Position numbers and translations under genes: made by a program. Under the pieces are notes generated by a model. It did not search any database. It was given only the letters and a program-made list of their open reading frames with translations, and was not told the origin of the DNA. Below are positions 8,030 to 15,899 of a stretch of DNA of 64,000 bases, piece after piece. How positions within the stretch are numbered: the stretch's first letter is position 1; every line of letters begins with the position of its first letter. The stretch is from CAZIXN01 sp039180415. GTDB lineage: Bacteria; Planctomycetota; Phycisphaerae; Phycisphaerales; Phycisphaeraceae. The stretch covers positions 8,407 through 72,406 of the forward strand of contig JBCDDH010000006.1 in NCBI GenBank assembly GCA_039180415.1, given 5' to 3'.

Positions 8030-9418
8030 ATGAATGCGACGCTGAAGCGCGAGTTGGGCGTGCCAGGGGCGGTGGCGCTGGGCTTGGGCTCGATGGTGGG
8101 CACGGGCGTGTTCGTGGCGATCGGCCTGGGGGCGGGCGTGGCGGGCAGCGGCGTGCTGGTGGCGATCGTGCTGGCGGGCGGGTTGGCGTTTTGCAACGCG
8201 ATGAGTTCGGCCCAACTCGCGGCGGCGCACCCGGTGGCCGGCGGGACGTATGAGTACGGGCACCGGTTCCTGACGCCCGCGCTGGGCGCGGTGGCGGGCG
8301 TGACGTTCCTGGTGGCCAAGTCGGCGTCGGCGGCGACGGCGGCGCTGGGGCTGTCGGCCTATGGGCTGAGCGTGTTGCCGGTGGATTTCGGTGGCGGCGG
8401 CGATTGGGTGCGGCATTTCGCGTTGGCCCGACTGGCGGTCGCGCTGTTGGTGTTGCTCGGCGGCATGGTGATCGTGCTCGAAGGCATTCGGCGATCGACG
8501 CGGGTCAATACAGCGATCGTCGTTGTCACGCTCGTGTCGCTGCTGGTGTTCGTTGGTTCGGCGGCGGTCTACGGACCGAGCTACCACGAGCGCGTCGTTC
8601 CGGTCGGCACCGGATACGTGCCCGAAGGGACGGCGCTGACGGAAGACGCGGGTTGGCCGAGCTTGGACGCTCGGAGCGCGTGGCGGGAGCCGGGCGCGTT
8701 GTTGATGGCGACGGCGTTGATGTTCGTGGCTTACACCGGCTACGGACGCGTCGCGACCTGTGCGGAGGAGGTGCGTGAGCCGGCCCGGACGATCCCGCGA
8801 GCGGTCGTGGCGACGGTGGCGGTGACGCTGGTGCTGTATGTGGTGGTGGCGGCGGCGATGCTGTGGGCGGTTGGGCTGAGCCGGCTGCCGCGGCTTTCGT
8901 ACGTGGGGTCGCCGTTATGGGCGATCGCGCGGGTGCTGGACGTGCCGGCTCCGCTGCGCGCGTTTATTGCGGTCGGCGCGATCACGGCGATGCTCGGCGT
9001 GTTGCTGAACCTCGTGCTTGGCCTGTCGCGGGTTGCGCTGGCGATGGGGCGGCGGCGGCACCTGCCGGGGGTATTCGCGAAGGTAGACGAGGCGGGGACG
9101 ACGCCGGCACCGGCGGTGCTGTTGGTGACGGCGGTGATCGCCGGGCTGATCGTGCTGGGCTCGATCCGGCACGCCTGGTCGCTCTCGGCGGTGACGGTGC
9201 TGATCTACTACGGCCTGACCAACGCGGCGGCGCTGCGGCTGCCGGCGGAGCACCGGCGGTACCCACGGGCCTTGGCGTGGGTTGGGCTGTTGGGGTGCTT
9301 CGGGTTGAGCCTGATGCTCGAGCCGGCGTATGTGTTGACGGGGTTCGGGTTCGTCGTGGCGGCGTTGGGGCTGCACGCGGCCACAAGCACGGCGCGAGCC
9401 TCGGCGTCGGCGACGTGA
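8030..9418 (+). CDS. APC-superfamily amino acid permease
   Basis: A 462-residue integral membrane protein with about 12 hydrophobic segments. The N-terminus has the APC signature LGLGSMVGTGVFVAIGLG (first helix, unwound GSMVGTG substrate loop). The segment YTGYGRVATCAEEVREPART (about 240-260) matches the conserved loop of APC carriers of the cationic/neutral amino acid type. It probably works as a proton-coupled amino acid uptake carrier in the inner membrane; the substrate cannot be told. No transport or catabolic partner is adjacent. The ATG at 8030 lacks a Shine-Dalgarno but lies 6 nt after a TAGGCT box. The gene converges on the DUF4870 gene. Confidence 0.87.
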   Translation: MNATLKRELGVPGAVALGLGSMVGTGVFVAIGLGAGVAGSGVLVAIVLAGGLAFCNAMSSAQLAAAHPVAGGTYEYGHRFLTPALGAVAGVTFLVAKSASAATAALGLSAYGLSVLPVDFGGGGDWVRHFALARLAVALLVLLGGMVIVLEGIRRSTRVNTAIVVVTLVSLLVFVGSAAVYGPSYHERVVPVGTGYVPEGTALTEDAGWPSLDARSAWREPGALLMATALMFVAYTGYGRVATCAEEVREPARTIPRAVVATVAVTLVLYVVVAAAMLWAVGLSRLPRLSYVGSPLWAIARVLDVPAPLRAFIAVGAITAMLGVLLNLVLGLSRVALAMGRRRHLPGVFAKVDEAGTTPAPAVLLVTAVIAGLIVLGSIRHAWSLSAVTVLIYYGLTNAAALRLPAEHRRYPRALAWVGLLGCFGLSLMLEPAYVLTGFGFVVAALGLHAATSTARASASAT

Positions 9419-9443
9419 AAAACCCGCGTTCGGGGAACGCGGG
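9418..9443 (-). terminator. Intrinsic terminator of the DUF4870 gene
   Basis: On the minus strand a 9-bp perfect stem (9435-9443 with 9423-9431, 3-nt loop) is followed by five U residues. It lies between convergent genes and touches the permease stop codon. In the plus direction the same stem has only a weak U-tract. Confidence 0.85.
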
Positions 9444-9475
9444 CTTCGTTGGGTCCGCTGGGTTTAATCCGCGGA

Positions 9476-9901
9476 TTATTTGATCAGCCGGATGGCGAAG
9501 GGGTACTTGTAGGCGACGCCTTCTTTTGCCTTGAGGGCGGCGACGATCCCCAGCACCAACGCGAGGATGAAGACCGGCAGATACAAGAACGACCCAAAGC
9601 CGCAAGTAATGATCGAGATGGGGATCAGCAGCAAGTAGCCGAAAAAGATCGTGAGTTGAAAGTTGACGGCTTCTTTGCCTTCCTGATCGATGAACGGGTG
9701 GTCGTCCTTCTTGATGATCCAAATGATCAGAGCGCCGAGGACCGAGAGGATGGCGCCGAGCAGGTGGGCGAGCATGGCCATGTTCTTGGCGTCGTCTGTG
9801 ATCTCCGCGGGCGGCGTGTCGTCGTCGGCGGGCTGAGGCGGCGGGGCCGGATCGGCGGGGGGCGGCGTGGGCTCGGACGGCGTTTCGTGCGTGTCGGACA
9901 T
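9476..9901 (-). CDS. DUF4870 (Tic20-like) small membrane protein
   Basis: A 141-residue protein. The first ~45 residues are Pro/Asp-rich and probably disordered. The DUF4870 core follows, with three hydrophobic helices and the conserved KEAVNFQLTIFFGYLLL segment, ending in YKYPFAIRLIK. DUF4870 proteins are small inner-membrane proteins of unknown function, distantly like Tic20. The ATG at 9901 is preferred over the upstream in-frame ATG at 9913 because GAGGGA lies 4 nt before it. A strong terminator follows. It stands alone between the permease and the YpdA-like operon. Confidence 0.85.
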   Translation of the reverse strand: MSDTHETPSEPTPPPADPAPPPQPADDDTPPAEITDDAKNMAMLAHLLGAILSVLGALIIWIIKKDDHPFIDQEGKEAVNFQLTIFFGYLLLIPISIITCGFGSFLYLPVFILALVLGIVAALKAKEGVAYKYPFAIRLIK

Positions 9902-10015
9902 GATTTCCCTCATCGATAAAAGTGATCGCGGCAGACGCTACGCATCTTCTTACTCCCGACGTCGAGCGTCAACCGACTTGCGCGTCCTGTCATCCAACGA
10001 CCGGTTCGGCAGGTT

Positions 10016-11068
10016 TCAGGACTCGGCCAGGCCGTAGGTCGCGGCGGCGTCGTTGATGAGATGGTTGGGGGGGGCGGTGCCGGCGATCGTGGTAGCGATC
10101 TTGCGGGCGTGCTCGTGGCAGTTTTCGATGAAGAGGGAAAAGCTGACCTGCGTGCCCGCGGCGGCGGTGCCGGCGACGAAGAGGTTCGGCACGTCGGTCA
10201 TCATCGTGTCGGGGTCGACGCGCGGGGCGTGGTTTTCCCCTTCGAGCGTCACGCCGGCCGCGCGGAACAGCGACTTGTCCTGCTCGTAGCCGGTGAGCAG
10301 GAGCACGAAGTCGGCGAAGTGTTTGGCCTGGCGCTCGGGGTGGTCGACGCTTCGGAGGGTGACGCCGTCGGGCTCGATGGCAAAGGGGACGGTGCCGGGA
10401 TGGAAATCGATCTGGCCGTGCTGGATCAGCGCTTGGATTTCGGGGAGCAGCCAGTACTTGATCGCGCGGTCGTCGAAGCGGTCCTGGCGGTAACTGAGCG
10501 TGACGTCCGCGCCGGCGTGGTGGCAGCGGAGCGCGGCTTCGACGGCGGAGTTTTTGCCGCCGACGATCAGCAGGCGTTGGCCGACGTAGGGGTACGGCTC
10601 GTCGAAGTAGTGCGAGACGTGGGGCAGGTCTTCGCCGGGGATCTCCAGCCGCCGGGGGTGGTGCATGTCGCCGATCGCGAGCACGACCCGTCGGGCCCGT
10701 ATCACGCGGTGTGGGGTGTGGGCGTCGAAGCCGCCGTCGCCGCGGGGCCGGAGGTCGGTGACCTTGGTGTACCGGCGGACGGGCAGGTCGAACTGCCGGA
10801 CGACGCCGTTGAGGTAGGCGAGGTACTGCTCGCGGGTGGCCTTCTCGCCGTTGGTCGGCAGCGACACGCCGGCGATGGCGATGCGGTCGGGCGAAGAGAA
10901 GTAACGCGTCTGCTTGGGGTAGTCGATGACGGTTTGCCCGACGTTGCCCGCGTCGAGATGCAAGTAGTCCACGCCCAGGTGCCGGAGGCAGACCGCCAGC
11001 TCGAGGCCGATCGGGCCGGCACCAATGAGAAGCGTGTCGGTGGCATCGGGCGGCGTCGCGTCGTTCAC
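10016..11068 (-). CDS. YpdA-like FAD/NAD(P)-dependent oxidoreductase
   Basis: A 350-residue flavoprotein of the thioredoxin-reductase superfamily. It has an N-terminal FAD-binding motif LLIGAGPIGLELAVCLRHLG, a second dinucleotide motif LLIVGGKNSAVEAALRCHHAG near 165-185, and a C-terminal FAD segment NLFVAGTAAAGTQVSFS. This architecture without a CxxC matches YpdA (Bdr), the NADPH-dependent bacillithiol disulfide reductase. In YpdA proteins the glycine motif usually contains a Cys (GGGPCG); here it is GAGPIG, so the catalytic Cys is missing at that place and the substrate is doubtful. The start is a GTG at 11068. It is the third gene of a minus run after the aspartyl protease and four-helix-bundle genes, with gaps of 7 and 23 bp. 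Confidence 0.8.
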   Translation of the reverse strand: MNDATPPDATDTLLIGAGPIGLELAVCLRHLGVDYLHLDAGNVGQTVIDYPKQTRYFSSPDRIAIAGVSLPTNGEKATREQYLAYLNGVVRQFDLPVRRYTKVTDLRPRGDGGFDAHTPHRVIRARRVVLAIGDMHHPRRLEIPGEDLPHVSHYFDEPYPYVGQRLLIVGGKNSAVEAALRCHHAGADVTLSYRQDRFDDRAIKYWLLPEIQALIQHGQIDFHPGTVPFAIEPDGVTLRSVDHPERQAKHFADFVLLLTGYEQDKSLFRAAGVTLEGENHAPRVDPDTMMTDVPNLFVAGTAAAGTQVSFSLFIENCHEHARKIATTIAGTAPPNHLINDAAATYGLAES

Positions 11069-11091
11069 GCCCCGAGTCTAAGCGGGGCGGA

Positions 11092-11712
11092 TCAGGCGGC
11101 TTGGCGGAAGCCGAACCACTTTGCGAAGACGTTGGCTCGCTTGCGCTGCGGGCGGTACGCCGCGTCGGGGAACTTCAGCGACGGGGTGGCTTGGTCTGCG
11201 GTGAGCCCGATCGCGTCGACGTCGTCGAGGTCGAGTTCGCGCTGGATGCTCGGCTGGTCGCGGGGATCGAATTCGTGGTCGGCGGGTCGGTTCTGGGCTT
11301 GGGTCGCCGCTTCGGACCGGGCGGCTTCTTCGTCGCGGCGTTGCTCGTCGGCGGCGGCTTCCCAGGCTTCGATCTCTTCGGCGACCATCCGCCGCAGCCG
11401 GGCGACGTGCAGGCGGAAACGACGGAGTTCGGCCCGGCTGACGATCTCGAGCCGGTGGGCGAGCAGGGCGGTGCTCAGCAATTCGCGGAAGGCCGCTTCG
11501 CACTTGTGCAGCTCGGCGAGGGCGGGTTCGGGGGATTCGGACGCGTCGGCGTGGGCGGCGATGGTCGCGGGGGCGTCGGCGAGTTTTTTGAGCGCGGCGC
11601 CCAGGCCCGACTTTTCGTCCGCGGGGAAGCGGGCGGCGACGCGGTGGGCGTCGGTGGCTAGCCGCAGGGCGGCTTTCCAGAGCGGCAGGGTTTCGAAGGC
11701 TTCGCGGGCCAT
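11092..11712 (-). CDS. Four-helix-bundle protein (S23-like family)
   Basis: A 206-residue protein. Residues ~4-110 match the four-helix-bundle family first seen as intervening-sequence proteins in 23S rRNA genes: FETLPLWKAALRLATDAHRV at the start, then long amphipathic helices with ELHKCEAAFRELLSTALLAH. The remaining ~95 residues are charged, Gln/Glu/Arg-rich and look disordered, ending in WFGFRQAA. The family folds as a pentamer-forming bundle; its role is unknown. The ATG lies 7 bp after the stop of the double-DTG protease gene, so the two are very likely co-transcribed. The C-terminal extension is not part of the family domain. Confidence 0.78.
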   Translation of the reverse strand: MAREAFETLPLWKAALRLATDAHRVAARFPADEKSGLGAALKKLADAPATIAAHADASESPEPALAELHKCEAAFRELLSTALLAHRLEIVSRAELRRFRLHVARLRRMVAEEIEAWEAAADEQRRDEEAARSEAATQAQNRPADHEFDPRDQPSIQRELDLDDVDAIGLTADQATPSLKFPDAAYRPQRKRANVFAKWFGFRQAA

Positions 11713-11719
11713 GCCCTGT

Positions 11720-12787
11720 TCATCGGCCGGACGCGAGCGGTTCGTCGGGCGAGCCGAGATATCGGGCGTAGAGCCAGTTGCGGCGGGCGTCGAAGGTCAG
11801 CTCGAAGTGGGCAAGGACCGCCATGCCCAGCCGTCCCTGCGGCAGGCCGTCCGCCGAGTCGATCGCGTCGGGCATCGGCTCGAACGCCACGGGCAAGTTC
11901 CGCAACTCCAGGTCGAACACCCGCGTGCTGCGGGCCCAGGTGTTCGTGCTCCGCAGCGACCCGCCCACGCCCCGCGAAACGCCGGTCCCGCTCACCGGGA
12001 CCGCCGCGATGCCCGGCGACGCCCGCAGGACCCCGATCGGCACGGACATCGCCGTGTTCATGCCGGTGTCCAGGATCAGCCGGATCGGCACCGGCGTGCC
12101 GTTCTCGTCCTTGAGCGCCGCGTCCACCACCGGCAGGCCGTGGAACCGACGCAGCCGCACCCGCGTCACGCTCGGGTTGTTCAGGTCCGGCGGGCGGAAG
12201 TCTTCGGGCCGATGCAGCGTCAGCGTGTTGGCTCGCGCATTGAACGTGAACGGCACCGCCATAAGCGTTCGGAAGCAGACGATCCCTGAGTGCACCAACC
12301 CGCTCGGGCCGCCGAGGCCTCGCAGGTTCATCGCGATCATCCGGGCGCCCGCCGTTTCCAGCACGAACGGCGTCTCGGGGTGCGCGTCCGCCCGCAGCCC
12401 GATCGCCTCGGCCTGCCGGAACCGCGTCTGCTTCTGCCCCGCGATCCCCGTCGTCGTCCCGCCGCCCACGTCCGGGAGCCCCAGCCCGTTCGCCCGGCCC
12501 GTGTCGATCACCGGCCGGTTCGCGCCCGTGTCCAACAGGAACCGGCCCGTCGGCCGCCCGTTGATCGTCACGTCCACCTGCCGGTACGGCCCGGCCCGGT
12601 ACAGCGGCACGACCAAGTCACCCGGCCAATCCTGCGGCGCGTCCAACGCGTACCGCACGGCCGGTGTCGTCGGCGCCGGGGTTGCCCCGCGCGTCGCAGC
12701 GCATCCGACCAACGCTGCGGACGCCACGACGGCTACGACCAGCCCAACCCCCGCCGCCCATCGCCGCCGATGCTTCACGTTTTGCAT
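11720..12787 (-). CDS. Retropepsin-like aspartic protease lipoprotein with two DTG motifs
   Basis: A 355-residue exported lipoprotein. The signal peptide ends in lipobox ALVG/C with Cys29. Two tandem retropepsin-like halves follow, each with a catalytic Asp motif: FLLDTGAN (DTG 86-88) and LILDTGMN (DTG 240-242). A late LGMAVLAHFELTFD segment resembles the closing psi-loop strand of the family. Two DTG motifs in one chain suggest a pseudo-dimer like pepsins, or two single-domain proteases in tandem. The location would be envelope-anchored, facing the periplasm. It heads a minus operon with the four-helix-bundle and YpdA-like genes. The substrate is unknown. Confidence 0.83.
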   Translation of the reverse strand: MQNVKHRRRWAAGVGLVVAVVASAALVGCAATRGATPAPTTPAVRYALDAPQDWPGDLVVPLYRAGPYRQVDVTINGRPTGRFLLDTGANRPVIDTGRANGLGLPDVGGGTTTGIAGQKQTRFRQAEAIGLRADAHPETPFVLETAGARMIAMNLRGLGGPSGLVHSGIVCFRTLMAVPFTFNARANTLTLHRPEDFRPPDLNNPSVTRVRLRRFHGLPVVDAALKDENGTPVPIRLILDTGMNTAMSVPIGVLRASPGIAAVPVSGTGVSRGVGGSLRSTNTWARSTRVFDLELRNLPVAFEPMPDAIDSADGLPQGRLGMAVLAHFELTFDARRNWLYARYLGSPDEPLASGR

Positions 12788-12836
12788 CCCGCCAACCTAC
12801 CACGGCTTGTGTCACCCCCAAGCCCCTCCGCCGCTT

Positions 12837-12842
12837 TACGAT
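12837..12842 (+). promoter_or_regulatory. -10-like TACGAT for a leaderless epimerase mRNA
   Basis: TACGAT is 6 nt before the ATG at 12849. No Shine-Dalgarno is present. Same geometry as other genes in this window. Confidence 0.5.
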
Positions 12843-12848
12843 GCCGTC

Positions 12849-14267
12849 ATGCCCGGCAAGACCTTCACCCTCAAGACGCCCCTCGACGCCTCGCCCCAAA
12901 CCGTTTGGGACTGGCACCTACGCGACGGCGCCCTGCCTCGCCTCACCCCGCCGTGGGAACACGCCCGGCTCCTGAAGTACGAAGGCCTCCAAAACGGCCA
13001 GAAGGTTGTGCTCGAAGTCAAGGCTCCATGGAAGCGTAAGTGGGTCGCCGTCCACCGCGACTACATCGACGGCCTCCAGTTCCGAGACATCCAGGAGCAA
13101 GGCCCGTTCGCTAAGTGGGAGCACACCCATCGCGTCGAGCCCGATTCCACGACCGCCGGCAAGACCTGCGTCATGCACGACCACGTTCAGTACCAGATGC
13201 CCTTCTGGTTGCTGGGCGAGATCGCCCACGTCGCGTTCGGACGCGACAAGATCGAGCAGATGTTCGCCTATCGGCACGACGTGCTGAAGCGCGACCTGGC
13301 CGAGCATCAAGCGGCGGCCGAATTTACGGGCGGCCGCCCGCTCACCGTCGCGATCACCGGCGCCTCCGGCTTGATCGGCTCGGACCTCTCGGCCTTCCTC
13401 ACCACCGGCGGCCACGGCGTCCGGCCGATCAAGCGCTTCGGCTCGGGCGGCAAGAAGGACGGCATCGGCTTCCAGGCGAACCCGCTCGCCGGCTCCGACG
13501 CCGTGGTCCACCTGGCCGGCGAACCGATCGCCCAGAAGTGGACTCCCGGTGCCAAGCGCCGCATCTACGAGAGCCGCGTCCAGGGCACCCGCCAACTCTG
13601 CGAAGCGCTCGCCGGACTCGAACGCAAACCCAAGGTGCTCGTCGTCGCGTCGGGCGTGAGCGTCTACGGCGACCGCGGCGACGAACTGCTCGCCGAACAC
13701 GACGCGCCCCGCATGGACCCGAAGCAGTCTTGGAAGGAAGGCGAAAAAGAACACGGCTTCCTCGCCAAGGTCGCCCACGATTGGGAGGCCGCCGCCAAGC
13801 CCGCCGCCGCCGCGGGCATCCGGGTGGTCCACGCCCGCTTCGGCGTCGTCCTGCACCCGCGGGGCGGGGCCCTGGAAAAGATGCTCACGCCGTTTTCTTT
13901 CGGGGCCGGCGGCAAGGTCGGCAACGGCAAGCAGTGGTGGAGCTGGATCGGCATCCACGACGCCGTGTCCGTCCTGCACCGCGCGATTGTGGACGAGACG
14001 ATCGTTGGCCCGATCAATGCCTGCACCCCGCAGCCCGTGACCAACGCGCAATTCGCCAAGGTGCTCGGCCGAACGCTCGGCCGCCCGACGCTGCTGCCGA
14101 TCCCGAAATTCGCGGTCAAGCTCGCGTTCGGCCAGATGGGGCAAGAGGCGCTGCTGGGCAGCCAGCGCATCGACCCGACGCAACTCCGTCGGGCCGGCTT
14201 CACGTATCGCCACGAAGACCTCGGCGCGTGCCTCCGCGCGGTCCTCGGCAAACGTGGTGACGTTTAG
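12849..14267 (+). CDS. SRPBCC domain fused to a TIGR01777-family NAD(P)-dependent epimerase
   Basis: A 472-residue two-domain protein. Residues 1-155 form an SRPBCC (START/Bet v1-like) domain with the pattern LDASPQTVWDWHLRDGALPR and the closing YRHDVLKRDLAEH. Residues 164-472 are an SDR of the TIGR01777/YfcH family: GASGLIG at 171-177, HLAGEPIAQKW, RRIYESRVQGTRQLCEAL and WSWIGIHDAVSVLHRA. SRPBCC-TIGR01777 fusions are known in other bacteria; the substrate is not known, though the family is usually called a nucleoside-diphosphate-sugar epimerase by homology. The start is set by the TACGAT box and by domain completeness. It opens the plus-strand run leading into the DNA-repair genes. Confidence 0.88.
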   Translation: MPGKTFTLKTPLDASPQTVWDWHLRDGALPRLTPPWEHARLLKYEGLQNGQKVVLEVKAPWKRKWVAVHRDYIDGLQFRDIQEQGPFAKWEHTHRVEPDSTTAGKTCVMHDHVQYQMPFWLLGEIAHVAFGRDKIEQMFAYRHDVLKRDLAEHQAAAEFTGGRPLTVAITGASGLIGSDLSAFLTTGGHGVRPIKRFGSGGKKDGIGFQANPLAGSDAVVHLAGEPIAQKWTPGAKRRIYESRVQGTRQLCEALAGLERKPKVLVVASGVSVYGDRGDELLAEHDAPRMDPKQSWKEGEKEHGFLAKVAHDWEAAAKPAAAAGIRVVHARFGVVLHPRGGALEKMLTPFSFGAGGKVGNGKQWWSWIGIHDAVSVLHRAIVDETIVGPINACTPQPVTNAQFAKVLGRTLGRPTLLPIPKFAVKLAFGQMGQEALLGSQRIDPTQLRRAGFTYRHEDLGACLRAVLGKRGDV

Positions 14268-14281
14268 GTTTGAAGCACGTA

Positions 14282-14309
14282 ACGCGCAGGCCGTTGGCCT
14301 GCGGCTACG
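14282..14309 (+). repeat. 28-bp palindromic interspersed repeat, copy 1
   Basis: It contains a perfect dyad CGCAGGCC-GTT-GGCCTGCG followed by GCTACG. A second copy at 58702-58729 differs at one base. Both are intergenic just after plus-strand genes. This fits a REP-like element family. Confidence 0.6.
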
Positions 14310-14350
14310 GGGTTTTGTGGTTGCAGCCCAACGGGTCGCGCGTCCCCGCC

Positions 14351-14356
14351 TACGCT
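14351..14356 (+). promoter_or_regulatory. -10-like TACGCT for a leaderless membrane-protein mRNA
   Basis: TACGCT is 7 nt before the ATG at 14364; no Shine-Dalgarno is seen. Confidence 0.4.
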
Positions 14357-14363
14357 TGGCGCC

Positions 14364-14852
14364 ATGGCGTCCGGAGACCCCCGCCAACCCGTCTTCCCCC
14401 GCTGGATGACCGCTGTCCTCTTGCTCGCCGCCGCGTACAACGTGCTGTGGGGCGCGTGGGTCGTGCTGTTCCCCAACCACTTCTTCGACCTGGTGGGCAT
14501 GGACCGGCCGAGCCATCCGTCCATCTGGCAATGCGTGGGCATGATCGTTGGGGTCTACGGCCTGGGCTACGCCATCGCCGCGTTCAACCCGCTGGTCCAT
14601 TGGCCGATCGTGTTAGTGGGTTTCCTCGGCAAGGTCTTCGGCCCGATCGGCTACGTGGACGGCGCGTTCATCCGCCGGAATCTGGACCCCGCTTTCGGCT
14701 GGACCATCCCGACCAACGATCTGATCTGGTGGGTGCCGTTTTTCCTGATCCTGCTCGCGGCGTACCGGCACCACCGCCCCCGCCGACGGGCCGGGAGCGC
14801 CGCCGATCTCTCTCGCACGCACGGGACGACCTCGCCGAGCCCGACGACGTGA
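14364..14852 (+). CDS. Small integral membrane protein of unknown function
   Basis: A 162-residue protein with four predicted membrane helices (about 14-33, 55-73, 78-95 and 122-140). Helix-rich stretches include MTAVLLLAAAYNVLWGAWVVL and VGMIVGVYGLGYAIAAFNP. The C-terminus is short, basic then Ser/Thr-rich. I do not recognise a named family, although this arrangement occurs in uncharacterised planctomycete membrane proteins. It lies between the TIGR01777 gene and an SRPBCC gene, 20 bp upstream of the latter, and is probably in one transcript with it. Confidence 0.7.
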   Translation: MASGDPRQPVFPRWMTAVLLLAAAYNVLWGAWVVLFPNHFFDLVGMDRPSHPSIWQCVGMIVGVYGLGYAIAAFNPLVHWPIVLVGFLGKVFGPIGYVDGAFIRRNLDPAFGWTIPTNDLIWWVPFFLILLAAYRHHRPRRRAGSAADLSRTHGTTSPSPTT

Positions 14853-14872
14853 CTCCAACTCCCGACCTACCG

Positions 14873-15409
14873 ATGCCCGACTCGATCGCGTTCCGCCGCG
14901 ACGGCAAAGACTTCGTATGCGAAGCCCGGCAGTGGCTGCCGCGCGATCCCGAGACGCTGTTCCGCTTCTTCGGCGACTGCCGGCACATGAACTTCGTGCT
15001 CCCTCCGTTCATCCGCTTCGAGGTCCTCGGCGACACGCCCCCGCTCGCCGAGGGGGTGATCTACGACTACCGGCTCAAGCTGCACGGCTTCCCGTTGCGT
15101 TGGACCACGCGCATCGGAGAGGTTCACGCGCCGCGGTGGTTCGAAGACGCGCAAGCCCGCGGGCCGTACGCGTCGTTCACGCACCGCCACGACTTCGAAC
15201 CGATGCGAGGCGGCACGCTCACCCGAGACCGCATCACGTACCGCCCGCCCGGCGGCCCGCTCGCGTCGCTTGTCGATCGGGTGGTGATCCGACGCGACCT
15301 CCGCAAGCTCTTCGAGCACCGCCACGCCGCGCTGCGGAGCCTGTATGAAGGCGACGCGGACCCGATCGAGTTGCTCCACCAGGTTCCGCCGCTCGGCCTG
15401 GTCGCTTAA
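14873..15409 (+). CDS. SRPBCC family (polyketide cyclase/START-like) protein
   Basis: A 178-residue soluble protein. It shows the SRPBCC pattern: an early ARQWLPRDPETLFRFFGDC segment, YDYRLKLHGFPLRWTTRI in the middle beta sheet, and a C-terminal helix DLRKLFEHRHAALRSLY. Such ligand-binding domains hold hydrophobic molecules; the ligand is unknown. The ATG at 14873 is chosen because the upstream in-frame stretch belongs to the shadow of the membrane gene. Membrane-protein genes lie on both sides, suggesting a shared lipid-related job, which is inference. Confidence 0.8.
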   Translation: MPDSIAFRRDGKDFVCEARQWLPRDPETLFRFFGDCRHMNFVLPPFIRFEVLGDTPPLAEGVIYDYRLKLHGFPLRWTTRIGEVHAPRWFEDAQARGPYASFTHRHDFEPMRGGTLTRDRITYRPPGGPLASLVDRVVIRRDLRKLFEHRHAALRSLYEGDADPIELLHQVPPLGLVA

Positions 15410-15431
15410 GCGATCAGGCCCGATCCACGTG

Positions 15432-15899
15432 ATGCTCACTCCGCTCGTCATCTTGATCCACGCCGCCGCTACCTGGGCGATGGTCGGGCTGATCTGGTTC
15501 GTTCAAATCGTGCACTACCCGCTGTTCGCATCCGTGACGCCGGGTGATGCGTTGGCGTTCGCGGCCTACGAGAAGCGGCACACGACGTTGACGGGCTTTG
15601 TCGTCGCGCCGCTGATGTTCGCCGAATTGTTCGCGACGATCGGGTTGCTGTTGCTCACGCCCTCGGGCGTGTCGCGGTGGCTGCTGTGGGCCGGGGCGGC
15701 GACGGTGGCGGTCAACTGGGGCTCGACGTGGCTGCTGCAGGTCCCGCAGCACGCGAAGCTCGCCGAGGGCTTCGACCCGGCTGCGCACGCCACGCTCGTG
15801 AACACCAATTGGATCCGTACGGTTGCGTGGACCACGCACGGCCTGATCGCCGCGGCGATCGTGTGGCAGTGGTCGAATCGTCCTACGCTCGAAGCGTGA
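15432..15899 (+). CDS. Four-helix membrane protein overlapping the exonuclease gene
   Basis: A 155-residue membrane protein with four hydrophobic helices (about 3-24, 53-75, 81-98 and 130-148). Conserved-looking loops are WFVQIVHYPLFASV after the first helix and LVNTNWIRTVAWTTH before the last; I have no family name for it. The ATG at 15432 starts right at the first helix; an in-frame upstream start at 15345 would overlap the SRPBCC gene. Its stop overlaps the GTG of the MBL exonuclease gene, which implies coupled translation with the DNA-repair set. Confidence 0.72.
   Translation: MLTPLVILIHAAATWAMVGLIWFVQIVHYPLFASVTPGDALAFAAYEKRHTTLTGFVVAPLMFAELFATIGLLLLTPSGVSRWLLWAGAATVAVNWGSTWLLQVPQHAKLAEGFDPAAHATLVNTNWIRTVAWTTHGLIAAAIVWQWSNRPTLEA

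Noticed and set aside
10061..12289. Plus-strand 742-codon frame opposite the YpdA-like, four-helix and protease genes
   Set aside because: It spans three well-supported minus genes and has no recognisable fold.
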